Shown here piece after piece: positions 1 to 5,721 of a stretch of 16,227 nucleotides of DNA (position 1 is the first letter of the stretch; every line of letters begins with the position of its first letter). The stretch comes from an uncultured Clostridia bacterium. Lineage in GTDB: Bacteria; Bacillota; Clostridia; TANB77; CAG-508. The position numbers and the translations under genes are program-made. The DNA lies in the NCBI GenBank assembly GCA_948857205.1, contig CAQPRV010000126.1, positions 1-16,227 of the forward strand, read 5' to 3'. Under the pieces are notes generated by a model. It saw nothing but the letters and a program-made list of their open reading frames with translations. It ran no database searches and was not told the DNA's origin.

Positions 1-42
1 GCTAACATTTAATCCTATTTTTTCATTAAAATTTTCATTCAT
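1..42 (-). CDS. 5' end of an unidentified leftward gene (partial)
   Basis: Fourteen codons reading MNENFNEKIGLNVS run off the left edge. The ATG at 42-40 is preceded by a modest SD (GGAAGTG, 8 bases upstream). A TTGCCC / TATAAA promoter with an 18-base spacer lies further upstream on the same strand. This is too little sequence to identify the product. The start resembles many small DNA-binding regulators, but that is only a guess. Confidence 0.5.
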   Translation of the reverse strand, partial: MNENFNEKIGLNVS

Positions 43-73
43 TTATATCACTTCCATATATAGATTAGGCACA

Positions 74-103
74 TTTATAATAAACTGCCTTATTGAAGGG
101 CAA
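74..103 (-). promoter_or_regulatory. Candidate promoter of the leftward gene at the window edge
   Basis: Read leftwards, TTGCCC (103-98) and TATAAA (79-74) are separated by 18 bases and lie about 30 bases upstream of the ATG at 42. A short inverted repeat AGGCA (67-71) / TGCCT (86-90) surrounds the -10 and could be an operator. The rest of the gap from 104 to 373 is very AT-rich, and I see no gene or convincing hairpin in it. Confidence 0.4.
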
Positions 104-373
104 ATTTTTTTAAAACACTATATTTCTTTATTAATTTTTTTGCAATCACTTCCTCTCTCATATATTATTTTATAATCTTTTATTATTAATTTCAATAAGC
201 ACGCCTAAAAAATTTTTTTCGTTGATATATAAATGTTTTTAAGCTCTTTTAGTATGGAATTTTAGATTTTTAGAAAATTTTTTTATTATAATTTATGATA
301 TTTATTTTTATGTATATGATTTATATATTTATTAAAAATGTATGTGCTTTTTCAAAAAAAATAGGTTGTTCGC

Positions 374-402
374 TTGATTTATAGTGAGTATATAAGTATA
401 AT
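374..402 (+). promoter_or_regulatory. Promoter of type I toxin mRNA
   Basis: TTGATT at 374-379 and a perfect TATAAT at 397-402 are separated by exactly 17 bases. Transcription would begin near 408-410, so the mRNA starts with or just before AAGATGAGC (411-419). The bases around the -10 and the transcript start resemble the antisense promoter at 687-715 in inverted orientation. Confidence 0.75.
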
Positions 403-440
403 AGTACAAGAAGATGAGCAAAACAGAGTGTGGCGTGTCG

Positions 441-457
441 CTCCTTTATGAAAGGAG
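441..457 (+). promoter_or_regulatory. Hairpin masking the toxin Shine-Dalgarno
   Basis: CTCCTTT (441-447) pairs perfectly with AAAGGAG (451-457) around a three-base ATG loop. This hides nearly all of the SD AAAGGAGG (451-458) that serves the ATG at 467. The strand that masks the SD directly adjoins the 5' arm of the long-range inverted repeat, so refolding or 5' processing of the mRNA could plausibly switch ribosome access. Confidence 0.7.
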
Positions 458-466
458 GCGATGCAT

Positions 467-619
467 ATGTTATTTGAACAAGTCTATTTACTTTTTATTT
501 ACATACTAATTAGTGAACTTGCAATAGTAACTGTTGTAGCTGTTGCCTTATTTGTAACTTTAGTTGTTACAATAAGAAGATTAGACAACAAAAAAAACAC
601 ATCTCTGTCTGGCCGTTAG
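467..619 (+). CDS. Small membrane toxin of a type I toxin-antitoxin locus (TxpA/Hol-Tox-like)
   Basis: A 50-residue peptide consists of one long hydrophobic segment (about residues 7-36, LLFIYILISELAIV onward) followed by a cationic polar tail (RRLDNKK...GR). This is the layout of TxpA, BsrG and Hol-Tox type I toxins, which insert into the cytoplasmic membrane. The SD AAAGGAGG lies 8 bases before the ATG at 467. The in-frame ATG at 461 is too close to it to be used. The gene has its own promoter, a hairpin over the SD, and an antisense RNA crossing its last codons and 3' UTR. I see no good intrinsic terminator for the mRNA. The toxin assignment rests on architecture and locus layout, not on residue identity. 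A holin-like or other small membrane peptide is the alternative. Confidence 0.72.
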   Translation: MLFEQVYLLFIYILISELAIVTVVAVALFVTLVVTIRRLDNKKNTSLSGR

Positions 620-680
620 AGATGTATCTATAAAATATATTCTTTAGCGACACGCCACGTTTCTGTGGTCGCTCATCTTT
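590..680 (-). ncRNA. Antisense antitoxin RNA (RatA-like)
   Basis: A leftward transcript starting near 680 would be about 90 nt long. It ends in a strong intrinsic terminator: ACATCTCT (599-606) pairs with AGAGATGT (618-625) around an 11-base loop, followed on this strand by a run of eight T (complement of 597-590). The RNA is complementary to the toxin stop codon, the last codons and the whole 3' UTR. That is the convergent 3'-overlap layout of txpA/ratA and bsrG/SR4. Its first 30 or so bases largely match the 5' end of the toxin mRNA because of the framing inverted repeat. No ORF with an SD is visible in it. Confidence 0.72.
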
Positions 681-686
681 ATAATT

Positions 687-715
687 ATTATACTCGAATA
701 ATTTTAAAAAGTCAA
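687..715 (-). promoter_or_regulatory. Strong promoter of the antisense RNA
   Basis: Read leftwards, TTGACT (715-710) and a perfect TATAAT (692-687) are separated by 17 bases. It is closer to consensus than the toxin promoter, as expected if the antitoxin RNA is made in excess. The start would fall near 680. Confidence 0.8.
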
Positions 716-757
716 ATTTTTTTATCTTTAATAACTTTATTTTTTATTATAAGTTAA

Positions 758-1087
758 TTATTTTCTCTCCATTAAATAATTTATCATTTTTTCAACAACT
801 TTTTTATCATCATCAGCCAACAATTCGTATTTATCTTCAATAGAAGATATTTCTACAATACCTTTAAATAAAGACATAGGAGAACAATGTGTGATTTTAA
901 TTATTTTAATTGCTGTTGTTAAACTAATACCATTTATTCCTCTTTCAACAGAACTTAAGAATTGCGGTGTAATTCCTAACTTTTCTGAAAAATCTTCTTG
1001 GGTATATTTAGCTTTTTTTCTTATAGATTTTATATTCTCCCCTAAAGTTTTACTTTTAAATTCATTGCTATTTTCAACATCTAACAT
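758..1087 (-). CDS. XRE-family (HTH_3) transcriptional repressor
   Basis: The 109-residue protein has a lambda-repressor-type helix-turn-helix at about residues 16-72. Its core LGENIKSIRKKAKYTQEDFSE, continuing into LGITPQFLSSVERG, is typical of Cro/C1 regulators that bind operator DNA as dimers. The last 30 residues (DDDKKVVEKMINYLMERK) form a charged helix, probably for dimerisation. The ATG at 1087 has a GGGTGATT SD. An inverted repeat TAACATTTAT / ATAAATGTTA upstream (1140-1172) is a plausible operator. It lies beside the toxin-antitoxin locus and is divergent from the AbrB-like gene. Phage, ICE and chromosomal copies of this family look alike, so the element it controls cannot be named. 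Confidence 0.8.
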   Translation of the reverse strand: MLDVENSNEFKSKTLGENIKSIRKKAKYTQEDFSEKLGITPQFLSSVERGINGISLTTAIKIIKITHCSPMSLFKGIVEISSIEDKYELLADDDKKVVEKMINYLMERK

Positions 1088-1139
1088 TTAATCACCCATT
1101 TTTAGTATAATTTAAATTAATGAAATTTATAACAAGGTA

Positions 1140-1172
1140 TAACATTTATAATTTATATAAAAATAAATGTTA
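1140..1172. promoter_or_regulatory. Inverted-repeat operator candidate upstream of the XRE gene
   Basis: TAACATTTAT (1140-1149) and ATAAATGTTA (1163-1172) form a perfect 10-base inverted repeat whose half-site centres are 23 bases apart, about two helical turns. The core TAACATTTA also occurs at 1082-1090, across the XRE start codon, and at 3-11. A rightward extended -10 (TGGTATAAT, 1196-1204) follows closely, so repressor binding could control transcription both ways. Confidence 0.45.
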
Positions 1173-1282
1173 CATATTTACTTTTTAGAGATTTATGGTA
1201 TAATGTATAAAAATATAATGAAAATTATATTTTTTATTAAGTTTATATAGAAATAATATATACTATTAAAATGAACTAATTT

Positions 1283-1311
1283 TTGATATATGAAACTACT
1301 ATTTATATAAT
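1283..1311 (+). promoter_or_regulatory. Promoter of the AbrB-like gene
   Basis: TTGATA (1283-1288) and a perfect TATAAT (1306-1311) are separated by 17 bases. This would give a leader of about 55 bases before the ATG at 1372. A weaker extended -10 at 1196-1204 may give a longer transcript. Confidence 0.65.
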
Positions 1312-1371
1312 AATATACACACTTAATCAATTTCTATAATAAAGTTTTATTATAAGAGAAAGGAGTTCAAA

Positions 1372-1602
1372 ATGAATGAAAATGGTTTTAGAAAAATGGA
1401 TCATTTAGGTAGGGTAGTTGTTCCATCAGATATGAGAGAAAAATATGATTTGAGAGAACATGACAAAGTCGATTTTCTTACACAAGAAGATGGCATATTA
1501 TTAAAAAAGGTTTATAATAAATGTGTTTTCTGTAATAGTATGGAAGATTTGACTTTTTATCATAATAAAACTATTTGCTCTAAATGTAGAAATGGACTGT
1601 AA
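1372..1602 (+). CDS. AbrB/SpoVT-family DNA-binding protein with C-terminal zinc ribbon
   Basis: Residues 5-48 (FRKMDHLGRVVVPSDMREKY, then LREHDKVDFL) form a swapped-hairpin AbrB domain, the DNA-binding fold of transition-state regulators and MazE-type antitoxins. The remainder is a four-cysteine zinc knuckle, C51-x2-C54 and C69-x2-C72, close to the C-terminus. The total length of 76 residues is normal for AbrB-like regulators of Clostridia. The SD AAAGGAG lies 7 bases before the ATG. There is no toxin gene beside it that would make it an antitoxin partner, so a stand-alone regulator is more likely. It converges with the leftward XRE gene at 1668, with only a weak AT-rich hairpin (1624-1652) between. 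Confidence 0.85.
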   Translation: MNENGFRKMDHLGRVVVPSDMREKYDLREHDKVDFLTQEDGILLKKVYNKCVFCNSMEDLTFYHNKTICSKCRNGL

Positions 1603-1632
1603 TTATGATTATATTTTTTTATTTATATTGTA

Positions 1633-2014
1633 AGTACATATCTAACAATATATAAAAACTATTTAAACTATGCTAAATAATCTTTGTCAGTATCTTTAAA
1701 TACTTGTTCATAGGTGATTTTAAGGACTTTACAAATGGCTTTAAGCTCAAAATCTTTGACTAAGCGATTATAGTTTTCTATATCAAAAATGTCAGAGTGA
1801 TATAATGTTATTCCATACAAAGAAAGTTTATCACTTAACTGTCTAAGAGATAAATCACATTGCAATCTATTTTTTTGTATATTTTTACCTATTATATTAG
1901 CTTTTCCATTTAATTTTTTGCTTTTCATATATACAATATTCCCTTCATAATCTTAAATATGCAATAATATTGTATAATTTTTTTTAGCAACCTTTGTCAG
2001 TACAAATCTAACAA
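1633..2014 (+). repeat. Near-identical 16-base direct repeats flanking an XRE gene
   Basis: The repeats are AGTACATATCTAACAA at 1633-1648 and AGTACAAATCTAACAA at 1999-2014, with 15 of 16 identical. They lie either side of the small XRE gene at 1668-1928. A second 11-base repeat, CTTTGTCAGTA (1682-1692 and 1992-2002), lies inside the gene's 3' end and just upstream of the second long copy. They could be operator sites, remnants of a duplication, or chance in AT-rich DNA. Confidence 0.35.
1668..1928 (-). CDS. Small XRE-family helix-turn-helix regulator
   Basis: The 86-residue protein is essentially one helix-turn-helix domain (about residues 12-78). IIGKNIQKNRLQCDLSLRQL begins the first helices, and the recognition region includes the unusual DIFDIENYNRLVKDFEL, with the YNR ahead of a helix that ends in KVLKITYEQVF. 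This matches small Cro/C1-type regulators that lack a dimerisation tail. The ATG at 1928 has a GAAGGGA SD about 12 bases upstream, somewhat far. It stands alone and converges with the AbrB-like gene. Near-identical direct repeats lie on either side. It probably regulates transcription; the target is unknown. Confidence 0.72.
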   Translation of the reverse strand: MKSKKLNGKANIIGKNIQKNRLQCDLSLRQLSDKLSLYGITLYHSDIFDIENYNRLVKDFELKAICKVLKITYEQVFKDTDKDYLA

Positions 2015-2135
2015 ATTAAAGATACAAAAGAATAAATATATTAAAAAGATTAAAGCTAATAGTTTATAAATCCTTAGAAAGTTATCATAAGGAGATTACG
2101 AAATAGTAAATTAGAAGATTAATAAAATTGAAAAA

Positions 2136-2163
2136 GAAGATAGCAATTATAATAGCTATCTTT
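2136..2163 (-). terminator. Intrinsic terminator of the ADP-ribosyltransferase-like operon
   Basis: AAGATAGC (2137-2144) pairs with GCTATCTT (2155-2162) around a ten-base AT loop. Read leftwards, a T-rich tail follows (complement of 2136-2131). The stop codon of the gene at 2156 lies within the stem. The gap 1929-2135 shows no gene. Confidence 0.5.
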
Positions 2164-3343
2164 CTTCTACTGTATTTTTTGTATCATATATAGCATTACT
2201 TTTATTCTCTAAACATATTTCAACTATTTTTATAGCTTCCTTTATATCTTCTTGTAATTGTTCTGTACATTTTGGATTATTTTTTGCATATTCTTGTAAT
2301 TGTTTAAGTCTTATTAAAAGTAATTGCCTAATATCTTTAATTTTGGGATTTCCAATTGTTATTTTTCTATTCTCTCCATCATTTTTTAAACTTAAAATAT
2401 CATATGAAAAATATGGCATCAAAAATTCACATTGAAATCCTGCATTTTTTACTGTTTCTTCGTCTATTAATTCTATTGGTAAACACATTATATTTTTAGG
2501 TAATATCATTTTATAATAATCTATCCCATTTTCTGATGTACGTCCAGGTACAATCTCAATATTATCACTTGATGAAAAAGATAAAAAACCTGCTGTTTCA
2601 GTTCTATTTATAGAATTAGATGTAGCTCCTTCTATTCTATTTATAATGATGTCATATTTTCTTTCTGGCATTATTTGCATTAATCTTTGCAAATTAATTA
2701 TTTGTTTAACTACTTCTGGAATTAATATTACATGTTTAAATGATAAATAATTTGATAATTCTTTTTTTCTTGTTTGATCTATATATGTTTTCTCTATTTC
2801 TGAAAAATTACCTCTTAATAAATTTGCATAATGAAAAAAACCTCCATATTTATATGTTTGTAATTCTTTTAAATATTCTATTGAAAATTTTTTATTTCCT
2901 GTATAAATATGTTCAATTAAGTAATTCTGTGCAATATTAGAGTATCCAACTCTAGAAAGATCTAATAATGGTTTATCATCCTGTTTAGAAATAGTTACAT
3001 CAGCAATCATTTTTTCTAATATTATTTTATCTTCTAAAAATTCTTGTTCTTCAAATTTTAATTCGTTAATTGATGAAACTATTGTTGGCTTATTTCTCAT
3101 TAGAGTTTTATTCATTAATTTTATTAACTGATTTATTTCTTCTTTTTGTTTTTCATTTGGTAAATTAAATAATTGTATTTCATCAAGCATTTTCAAAATT
3201 TCATAAATAAAGTCTTTTATTATATCTTCGGTTATTTCAGTTCCTTCTTTTATTTTTTCTAAAATTTCATTAGTTAAAGCTACTTTTATTATCAAACCCG
3301 AATTACCGTTTATAATTGATAGTATATTTAGAAATAATTTCAT
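2156..3343 (-). CDS. Putative ADP-ribosyltransferase-like protein (toxin candidate)
   Basis: This 395-residue protein has no close name I recognise, but its C-terminal half follows the exoenzyme ADP-ribosyltransferase pattern. A strand ends in an arginine (YDIIINRIEG, R236). A GFLSFSSS block (252-259) sits where these enzymes have STS. A strand-like MILPKNI segment (279-285) follows, then GFQCEFLMP (302-310) with Q304-x-E306, matching the catalytic Q/E-x-E before an LLPRG-type turn. Such enzymes move ADP-ribose from NAD to a protein or other target. The first 130 residues are helical and charged, with no clear signal peptide. The ATG at 3343 follows a TAA directly, has no good SD, and lies 41 bases inside the upstream gene, suggesting coupled translation; a TTG at 3295 is an alternative start. 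STS degraded to SFS and the unusual spacing (19 and 49 residues) keep this tentative. Confidence 0.42.
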   Translation of the reverse strand: MKLFLNILSIINGNSGLIIKVALTNEILEKIKEGTEITEDIIKDFIYEILKMLDEIQLFNLPNEKQKEEINQLIKLMNKTLMRNKPTIVSSINELKFEEQEFLEDKIILEKMIADVTISKQDDKPLLDLSRVGYSNIAQNYLIEHIYTGNKKFSIEYLKELQTYKYGGFFHYANLLRGNFSEIEKTYIDQTRKKELSNYLSFKHVILIPEVVKQIINLQRLMQIMPERKYDIIINRIEGATSNSINRTETAGFLSFSSSDNIEIVPGRTSENGIDYYKMILPKNIMCLPIELIDEETVKNAGFQCEFLMPYFSYDILSLKNDGENRKITIGNPKIKDIRQLLLIRLKQLQEYAKNNPKCTEQLQEDIKEAIKIVEICLENKSNAIYDTKNTVEER

Positions 3344-3707
3344 TTATAATCTGTTTTACTTTATTTAAATTAATTGAAATATAATCTTTTTCAATAGAAA
3401 TTTCTGTTTCTTGTTTTGAATCTGTTCCTATTCTATCTTTTCCATATTTTTTATAATATTCATAATTCAAAATTAAACTTTTAGTTATCTGATTAAGTTC
3501 ACTTGTAGAAGTACAAGGTATAAGAATATTATTTTCAGATGTGTATATTAAAATATAAATATTATTATTTATATCTCTTACAACCTTTAATATATCTTTG
3601 TATTCATTTAGTTTTAATAGATTTAATTTGTCTATCTTACTTTTTCCATTAAGTTCAAATTCCTCAGTTAAGTCTAAAAAATCTGAAAATTTAATTTCTT
3701 TGTTCAT
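3303..3707 (-). CDS. Unknown 134-residue protein upstream of the ADP-ribosyltransferase-like gene
   Basis: I do not recognise this protein. The start at 3707 is chosen because GGAGG lies six bases upstream. An in-frame GTG at 3785 would add 26 residues but has a weaker SD. The protein is soluble and lysine-rich. A central beta-type stretch (NNNIYILIYTSENNILIPC, about residues 48-66) is followed by a charged linker (DRIGTDSKQETEISIEK) and a C-terminal amphipathic helix. Its last 41 bases overlap the next gene, so the two are surely co-expressed. A small protein tightly coupled to a toxin-like enzyme could be an immunity protein or antitoxin, but nothing in the sequence shows this. Confidence 0.6.
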   Translation of the reverse strand: MNKEIKFSDFLDLTEEFELNGKSKIDKLNLLKLNEYKDILKVVRDINNNIYILIYTSENNILIPCTSTSELNQITKSLILNYEYYKKYGKDRIGTDSKQETEISIEKDYISINLNKVKQIINEIISKYTINYKR

Positions 3708-3806
3708 ATATCCTCCAAATAAATTATTAATTCTTGCCTTCATTATATGATTAAACACGAATAATTTTAACACATTATCTATCACTACCTATAATTTATC
3801 GTTTAC

Positions 3807-4472
3807 CTAAAATTCATTTTCTAATGCATTATTGAGAAATTCAATAATACTTATTTCTTTATCTTTAATAAAAATCTTATCGGCATTTTTACTATTTACA
3901 TGAAATAAACCTGATAACAAGTCATATTCAATGCAACAACTATTTTTAATACAAACTACCTCATTGTTTAATTTAATGTTAGGAATATTATAAATAATAT
4001 CAAATTCGTTTCCTATATTTTTTTCTTTAACTTTAAATAGATGCCCACAATATAAACATAAATGAGTTCTATGTGGTGTATAAGCAAATTTTCCATTATC
4101 AGAATGAAAATGGTTACAATAACTACATTTTACTTTTTCTAAAGAAATACTATTTAATTTTGATAGCATAATACCACCTAAATCTTTGTAACCTAAAATA
4201 GAATTATTATATTCTAAAACACCATCAAACACTTTATCATTTATAATTATTTTTGGTATAGTATTTTTTAAAATATCTTCATAAATAATTTTTATACTTT
4301 CAATATGGCTATCTTGTATATTTATACGATTATCATATGCCTTTTTATTATTACACAGACACTCTCCAAGTTTATTTCCTTTTTTGTCAGAAGCAAAAGA
4401 TTTATAAATTGTACAATAATATTGTGGAATTCCATTTCTAAGTTTACCAACATATTCTATACTACATTTCAT
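3807..4472 (-). CDS. Unknown protein with a His/Cys zinc-binding module
   Basis: The 221-residue protein carries a dense metal-binding centre at residues 116-143: C116-x2-C119-x-H121-x-H123, then FAYTPHRTHLC with H134, H137 and C139, and C142-G. Ten residues after that the metal module ends. The arrangement suggests two zinc sites or one zinc ribbon with extra histidines. I recall similar patterns in uncharacterised bacterial proteins but cannot name the family. Additional cysteines (C20, C38, C40, C174, C179, C180) flank the centre. The ATG at 4472 has a GGGGAGAT SD. It is first of three leftward genes, 99 bases ahead of the next chosen start. DNA or nucleic-acid binding would fit but is not shown. 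Confidence 0.6.
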   Translation of the reverse strand: MKCSIEYVGKLRNGIPQYYCTIYKSFASDKKGNKLGECLCNNKKAYDNRINIQDSHIESIKIIYEDILKNTIPKIIINDKVFDGVLEYNNSILGYKDLGGIMLSKLNSISLEKVKCSYCNHFHSDNGKFAYTPHRTHLCLYCGHLFKVKEKNIGNEFDIIYNIPNIKLNNEVVCIKNSCCIEYDLLSGLFHVNSKNADKIFIKDKEISIIEFLNNALENEF

Positions 4473-4594
4473 TATACTATCTCCCCTACAACTTACTATT
4501 TATGATTTGTATTTTATCATAAATTTTCTCAAAATTATATACTTTGGTGTATTTTTTAATAAATAATATTGGATAATTTATTGTTATTCAATTA

Positions 4595-5518
4595 TCAATA
4601 ATAATATTTTGGCTCTTTATCAATATATTTTTCCAAATCTACAACACAATAATTAGCCTCAGGCAACTCTCTTTTTAATCTTACTTCCAGTTCTGAATTA
4701 CAAATAATATAAGCTCTTTTAGTGGCACTCTCCATTATAAAATATTTAAATCTTGTAATTTTTTCAGTATCTATAAAATAAAATGTATTAATAAATTTAT
4801 CTTTATTATCTGTATATTCGCAAAAATTATATTTTGATAAATAAACTTCATTATAGCATTTATTTACAAGTTCTTTCCATCTTATGCTATGTAAATATTT
4901 TAATTTTTCTCTATTAGTATCATTATCTTCAATTACTAATATTTGATTTTTTCCAAAAGCAAAATAGCTCAAATCTATTCTATTTATATCATTTACTAAA
5001 AGAATAATATTTTTATATTTTATTTCTTTTTGTATATCAAAAGCTACAGATTCAATATATTTATTATCATGTTCTTTAAGAATTTTATATGTTAAGTATT
5101 CAAATCCGTTTATATCAAATATTCCTATAAATCTTCTGCCTGTTGTTGTAAATACCATTTTATCTTTTATTGCAAATGAAGGAGTAAAATTTACTGTTTT
5201 ACAATTATGATAAAAAGCAGCTATATTACTTAGTTTTAATAATCTTTCTCTATATTTTTTATTTTTATTTAATTTGTTGTATTCAAAGTTTAATAATTTT
5301 GCATATTGAATTCCTGATTCGCCTAACACTAGTATCCATTTAATTTTTCTTAAAAATTTTTTATCTATCAAAGTTTTTATTCTATTTCTATAATATCTAC
5401 TACTATCAAAAAAATACTTTGCATCACTTACATTTAGGTACTGATATTTTGCAATAAATTTTATCAAAGAAATCTCATCTTCATTTTTCGGAAAATAACT
5501 CAGTTTTACCACCTCCAA
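4595..5518 (-). CDS. Winged-helix protein, replication-relaxation (Replic_Relax)-like
   Basis: Residues 12-75 (DEISLIKFIAKYQYLNVSDA through RNRIKTLIDKKFLRKIKWILVLGESGIQYAKLL) have the shape of the Replic_Relax winged helix: a helix pair, a recognition helix, then GFL-type wing and a LTxxG-like turn. Such proteins are common beside replication and mobilization genes of Gram-positive plasmids and integrative elements. The rest (to residue 307) is an alpha/beta domain I cannot place. The neighbour upstream is a replication-initiator-type protein. The start is uncertain. The longest frame begins at TTG 5518, but the strong SD GGAGG lies over codons 1-3, which would suit CTG 5503 or another non-ATG start. 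No terminator with a good U-run follows. Confidence 0.45.
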   Translation of the reverse strand: MEVVKLSYFPKNEDEISLIKFIAKYQYLNVSDAKYFFDSSRYYRNRIKTLIDKKFLRKIKWILVLGESGIQYAKLLNFEYNKLNKNKKYRERLLKLSNIAAFYHNCKTVNFTPSFAIKDKMVFTTTGRRFIGIFDINGFEYLTYKILKEHDNKYIESVAFDIQKEIKYKNIILLVNDINRIDLSYFAFGKNQILVIEDNDTNREKLKYLHSIRWKELVNKCYNEVYLSKYNFCEYTDNKDKFINTFYFIDTEKITRFKYFIMESATKRAYIICNSELEVRLKRELPEANYCVVDLEKYIDKEPKYYY

Positions 5519-5552
5519 TACAAACTAATAATTTATCAATAAATTGTCCGTT

Positions 5553-5591
5553 GGTAAGATATTCCATAGCATACGCTATTGAATACTTACC
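5553..5591. repeat. Large imperfect hairpin between the two replication-type genes
   Basis: GGTAAG, TATTC and ATAGC (5553-5570) pair with GCTAT, GAATA and CTTACC (5575-5591), giving 16 pairs with one bulge (5559), one mismatch (5565/5580) and a four-base loop ATAC. No T-run follows on either side, so it is not a standard terminator. Its place between a Rep-like and a Replic_Relax-like gene makes an origin element or a leader regulator possible. Confidence 0.5.
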
Positions 5592-5721
5592 TCCACTTCA
5601 AAAACTATATAATTAAAGTTATAGAACACTTGAAATATAAGCATTTTCTTGCAAAGTGAAATATGCCAAATTTCTCTATTAAAAAAAGTCAATTTTGTCA
5701 TATTTTTTGTTACTGTAAAAT

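Larger units (their letters stand above)
411..679. repeat. Interrupted inverted repeat framing the toxin locus
   Basis: AAGATGAGC (411-419) and TGGCGTGTCGCT (431-442) are perfectly complementary to GCTCATCTT (671-679) and AGCGACACGCCA (646-657). A further five pairs (423-427 with 662-666) lie between them. The toxin mRNA could therefore fold its 5' end onto its 3' end. Such long-range pairing is known in type I toxin mRNAs, where it holds translation off. The antisense RNA begins with the same AAGATGAGC and TGGCGTGTCGCT blocks. Confidence 0.8.

Noticed and set aside
891..1091. Rightward 66-codon hydrophobic frame
   Set aside because: Antisense to the recognised XRE repressor and without an SD.
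2..1093. Thirteen-base repeat CTAACATTTAATC at 2-14 and 1081-1093 as possible attachment sites
   Set aside because: One copy lies in codons of one gene and the other over the start of another; AT-rich and too short. A shared regulatory motif or chance explains it better.
3303..3343. Frameshift joining the 134- and 395-residue genes into one
   Set aside because: Each frame has its own start and stop in order, and a TAA directly precedes the ATG at 3343. Overlapping coupled genes are simpler.
5481..5567. Leftward 28-codon frame starting MEYLTNGQFIDKLL
   Set aside because: No SD at a useful distance from its ATG, and most of it lies in the hairpin and in the start of the winged-helix gene. It may still act in coupling, but I do not call it a gene.
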